Origin: an uncultured Planctomycetaceae bacterium
GTDB taxonomy: Bacteria; Planctomycetota; Planctomycetia; Planctomycetales; Planctomycetaceae
DNA: 33,102 bases
NCBI GenBank assembly: GCA_903924405.1
Contig: CAIYBH010000258.1
Location: 1-33,102, forward strand
Direction of reading: 5' to 3'
Positions 31,652-33,102 of this stretch are shown one piece after another (within the stretch, counting starts at the first letter, position 1; each line of letters opens with the position of its first letter). A program made the position numbers and the translations under genes. The notes below the pieces were generated by a model, which saw only the letters and a list, made by a program, of their open reading frames with translations, did no database searches and had not been told where the DNA came from.

Positions 31652-33102
31652 CTAAGGGGCCACCAGAACCGGGGCCCACAATCCCTGCTGAACCTTCGGT
31701 GTCTCACCCGATTCCGGAAACGTCGTTTTCACCGCCTCTGCCAGCACACCTGACAACTCGGCCACCGTGCCGCTGTACTCCGGACGGGAGGCCAGATTGG
31801 TCAGCTCACGAGAATCCGCGGAATGATCGTACAACTCCCGCCCCTCTCGGCCTTCCGCCCATTCTGTATAACGCCATTGCGGAGTTCTCAGGCTGTAGCC
31901 GAAAAAACGACCGTCGCCCGATTCCCCGCCGCTACGCCCCTTGCCACTCGCCCCGCCGGCATTTCCCCGAGTGACCTGGGTGAGCGCCCAACCACGTCCC
32001 TGCTCCCGAACATCCTTGAGCATCGGAACCAGACTCTGCCCCTGCAGTCCCGCTGGCGCCTGCAACCCGCACAATGCCGCCAGAGTCGGAAAGAGATCAA
32101 CATGAGATACCGGAGCTTCACAAACCTGCCCCCGCCCGCAACCCGGTGCCGAGATCAGCAACGGCACTCGACTGCTCTCTTCAAACAAACTCATCTTCTG
32201 CCACAGCCCATGCTCACCCAGATGGTAACCATGATCACTGGTGAAGACGATCACTGTGTTTTCCGCTAACCCCAGCCGCTCCAGAGCATCCAGCAACCGC
32301 CCAACCTGCGCATCCATGAAACTGATACTGGCATAGTAGGCCTGACGCGCCTGACGTTTCTGCACGTCCGACATCGCCTGCTGCTCTTTTTTCTGACTTC
32401 CCAACGCTGCAGCAGGCAGGTCCTGCAAGTCCGCCTCGACCCCCGTGACAATCGGCATCGACTGCTCAGAATACATGTCGAACCAGGGCACCTTCGGAGC
32501 AACGTACGGTGTATGCGGCCGAAAGAATCCCACGGCCAGAAAAAATGGACGCTTCTCTCGATTCGAACAACGCTCAAGAACCCATTCCGCTTCCGCGGCT
32601 AACTTTGCGTCCGTGTGGTGCTCGTCACTCATGGGTGACGCGTACCAGCTGAGTGTCCCGCCAAACTGATTCGGTACCAACGATGTGATCTGCGGATGCT
32701 CTTCCAGACGATCAACACCGGCCGGGTTCAGTTCCAGTTCCCACGACGCCGAATCGTCGTGGCCGTCCGTTCCGATCGAATTCGGCACGTTGTAGTGGTA
32801 CATCTTGCCAATCCGGCCGGCAAAATATCCCTGCTGCCGAAACATCTGAGGCAGACTCTGCCGCTCAGGAATCGTCTGCCTGAAGATTTGCGAATTCGCA
32901 AGAATCCCCGTGCTGTTGGGATACAGTCCCGTCAGCATCGAATTCCGGCTGGGGCCGCACAATGGAAAGGCGCAGTACGCTCGCTGAAACCGCACACTCC
33001 TCGCCGCAAGTCGATCAAGATTCGGCGTCCTGACAAGCGGATCTCCGTAACATCCCAGTCCATTATTCAAATCATCGGAAACAATCAGCAACACATTCTT
33101 CC
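31652..33102 (-). CDS. sulfatase, iduronate-2-sulfatase-like (partial, N-terminus off window)
   Basis: This alkaline-phosphatase-superfamily sulfatase hydrolyses sulfate esters, probably of sulfated polysaccharides. About 483 residues are visible; the frame is still open at the window edge, where it reads KNVLLIVSDDLNNGLGCYGD, so the signal peptide and first residues are missing. The sulfatase signature CGPSRNSMLTG is present with Cys, the residue turned into formylglycine by a maturase. Metal-site residues are visible in SDDLN and in VIVFTSDHGYHLGEHGLWQK. The VGFFRPHTPYVAPK block is typical of iduronate-2-sulfatase-like members. A Gly/Ser-rich insertion (GNAGGASGKGRSGGESGDG) lies near the C-terminal domain. 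Planctomycetes carry many such genes; no maturase is in the window. Confidence 0.95.
   Translation of the reverse strand, partial: KNVLLIVSDDLNNGLGCYGDPLVRTPNLDRLAARSVRFQRAYCAFPLCGPSRNSMLTGLYPNSTGILANSQIFRQTIPERQSLPQMFRQQGYFAGRIGKMYHYNVPNSIGTDGHDDSASWELELNPAGVDRLEEHPQITSLVPNQFGGTLSWYASPMSDEHHTDAKLAAEAEWVLERCSNREKRPFFLAVGFFRPHTPYVAPKVPWFDMYSEQSMPIVTGVEADLQDLPAAALGSQKKEQQAMSDVQKRQARQAYYASISFMDAQVGRLLDALERLGLAENTVIVFTSDHGYHLGEHGLWQKMSLFEESSRVPLLISAPGCGRGQVCEAPVSHVDLFPTLAALCGLQAPAGLQGQSLVPMLKDVREQGRGWALTQVTRGNAGGASGKGRSGGESGDGRFFGYSLRTPQWRYTEWAEGREGRELYDHSADSRELTNLASRPEYSGTVAELSGVLAEAVKTTFPESGETPKVQQGLWAPVLVAP

Overview
The window looks like chromosome of a planctomycete (order Planctomycetales). 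I infer this from the gene families, not from a marker gene: a DUF1501 protein with a Tat-type leader, an iduronate-sulfatase-like sulfatase, a DUF1207 outer-membrane protein, a BON-domain protein with a conserved Trp/Tyr/Pro-rich tail, a BatA/VWA membrane protein, and a very large DUF6797-propeller-cupredoxin-cytochrome c protein. GC is moderately high, and GTG or TTG starts with weak Shine-Dalgarno sites are common. I saw no rRNA, tRNA, complete insertion sequence, prophage or CRISPR array.

Layout, left to right. A near-perfect 139-bp tandem duplication (21-298) abuts the stop codon of a DUF1501 gene. Next, reading leftward, is feoA-feoB (ferrous iron uptake) with a strong Fur-box-like operator upstream of feoA. 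Rightward follow a DsbD-type thiol:disulfide transmembrane reductase and a small VOC (glyoxalase-fold) protein. A long leftward block (8874-16000) holds trmB, the cupredoxin/cytochrome protein, map (methionine aminopeptidase) and an unusual RNase III whose reading frame continues into an SMP-30/gluconolactonase-like propeller. A rightward DUF1207 gene converges on a leftward gene for a secreted tandem cyclase-fold protein. Behind that gene lies about 2 kb without convincing genes. Its first half (19921-20910) is a dense mosaic of short palindromic and direct repeats. Then come a rightward BON-domain gene with a textbook terminator and a BatA/VWA gene. A leftward metal-efflux cluster follows (Cys/His-rich small protein, RND adaptor, CzcA-like pump). 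A leftward sulfatase runs off the right edge.

How genes work together: feoA/feoB form one iron-regulated unit. The 160-residue Cys/His-rich protein, adaptor and RND pump look like one heavy-metal export unit; its outer-membrane channel is not in the window. The large cytochrome protein, DUF1501 protein, cyclase-fold protein, DUF1207 protein, BON protein and sulfatase are all predicted to be exported. TrmB, MAP and RNase III are housekeeping functions.

The points most worth a second look are: the RNase III::SMP-30 fusion, which lacks one conserved metal-binding Asp and carries an internal Shine-Dalgarno plus GTG exactly at the domain junction; the repeat mosaic at 19921-20910; the tandem cyclase protein whose two domains have lost complementary metal ligands; and the cupredoxin plus cytochrome c plus propeller fusion.
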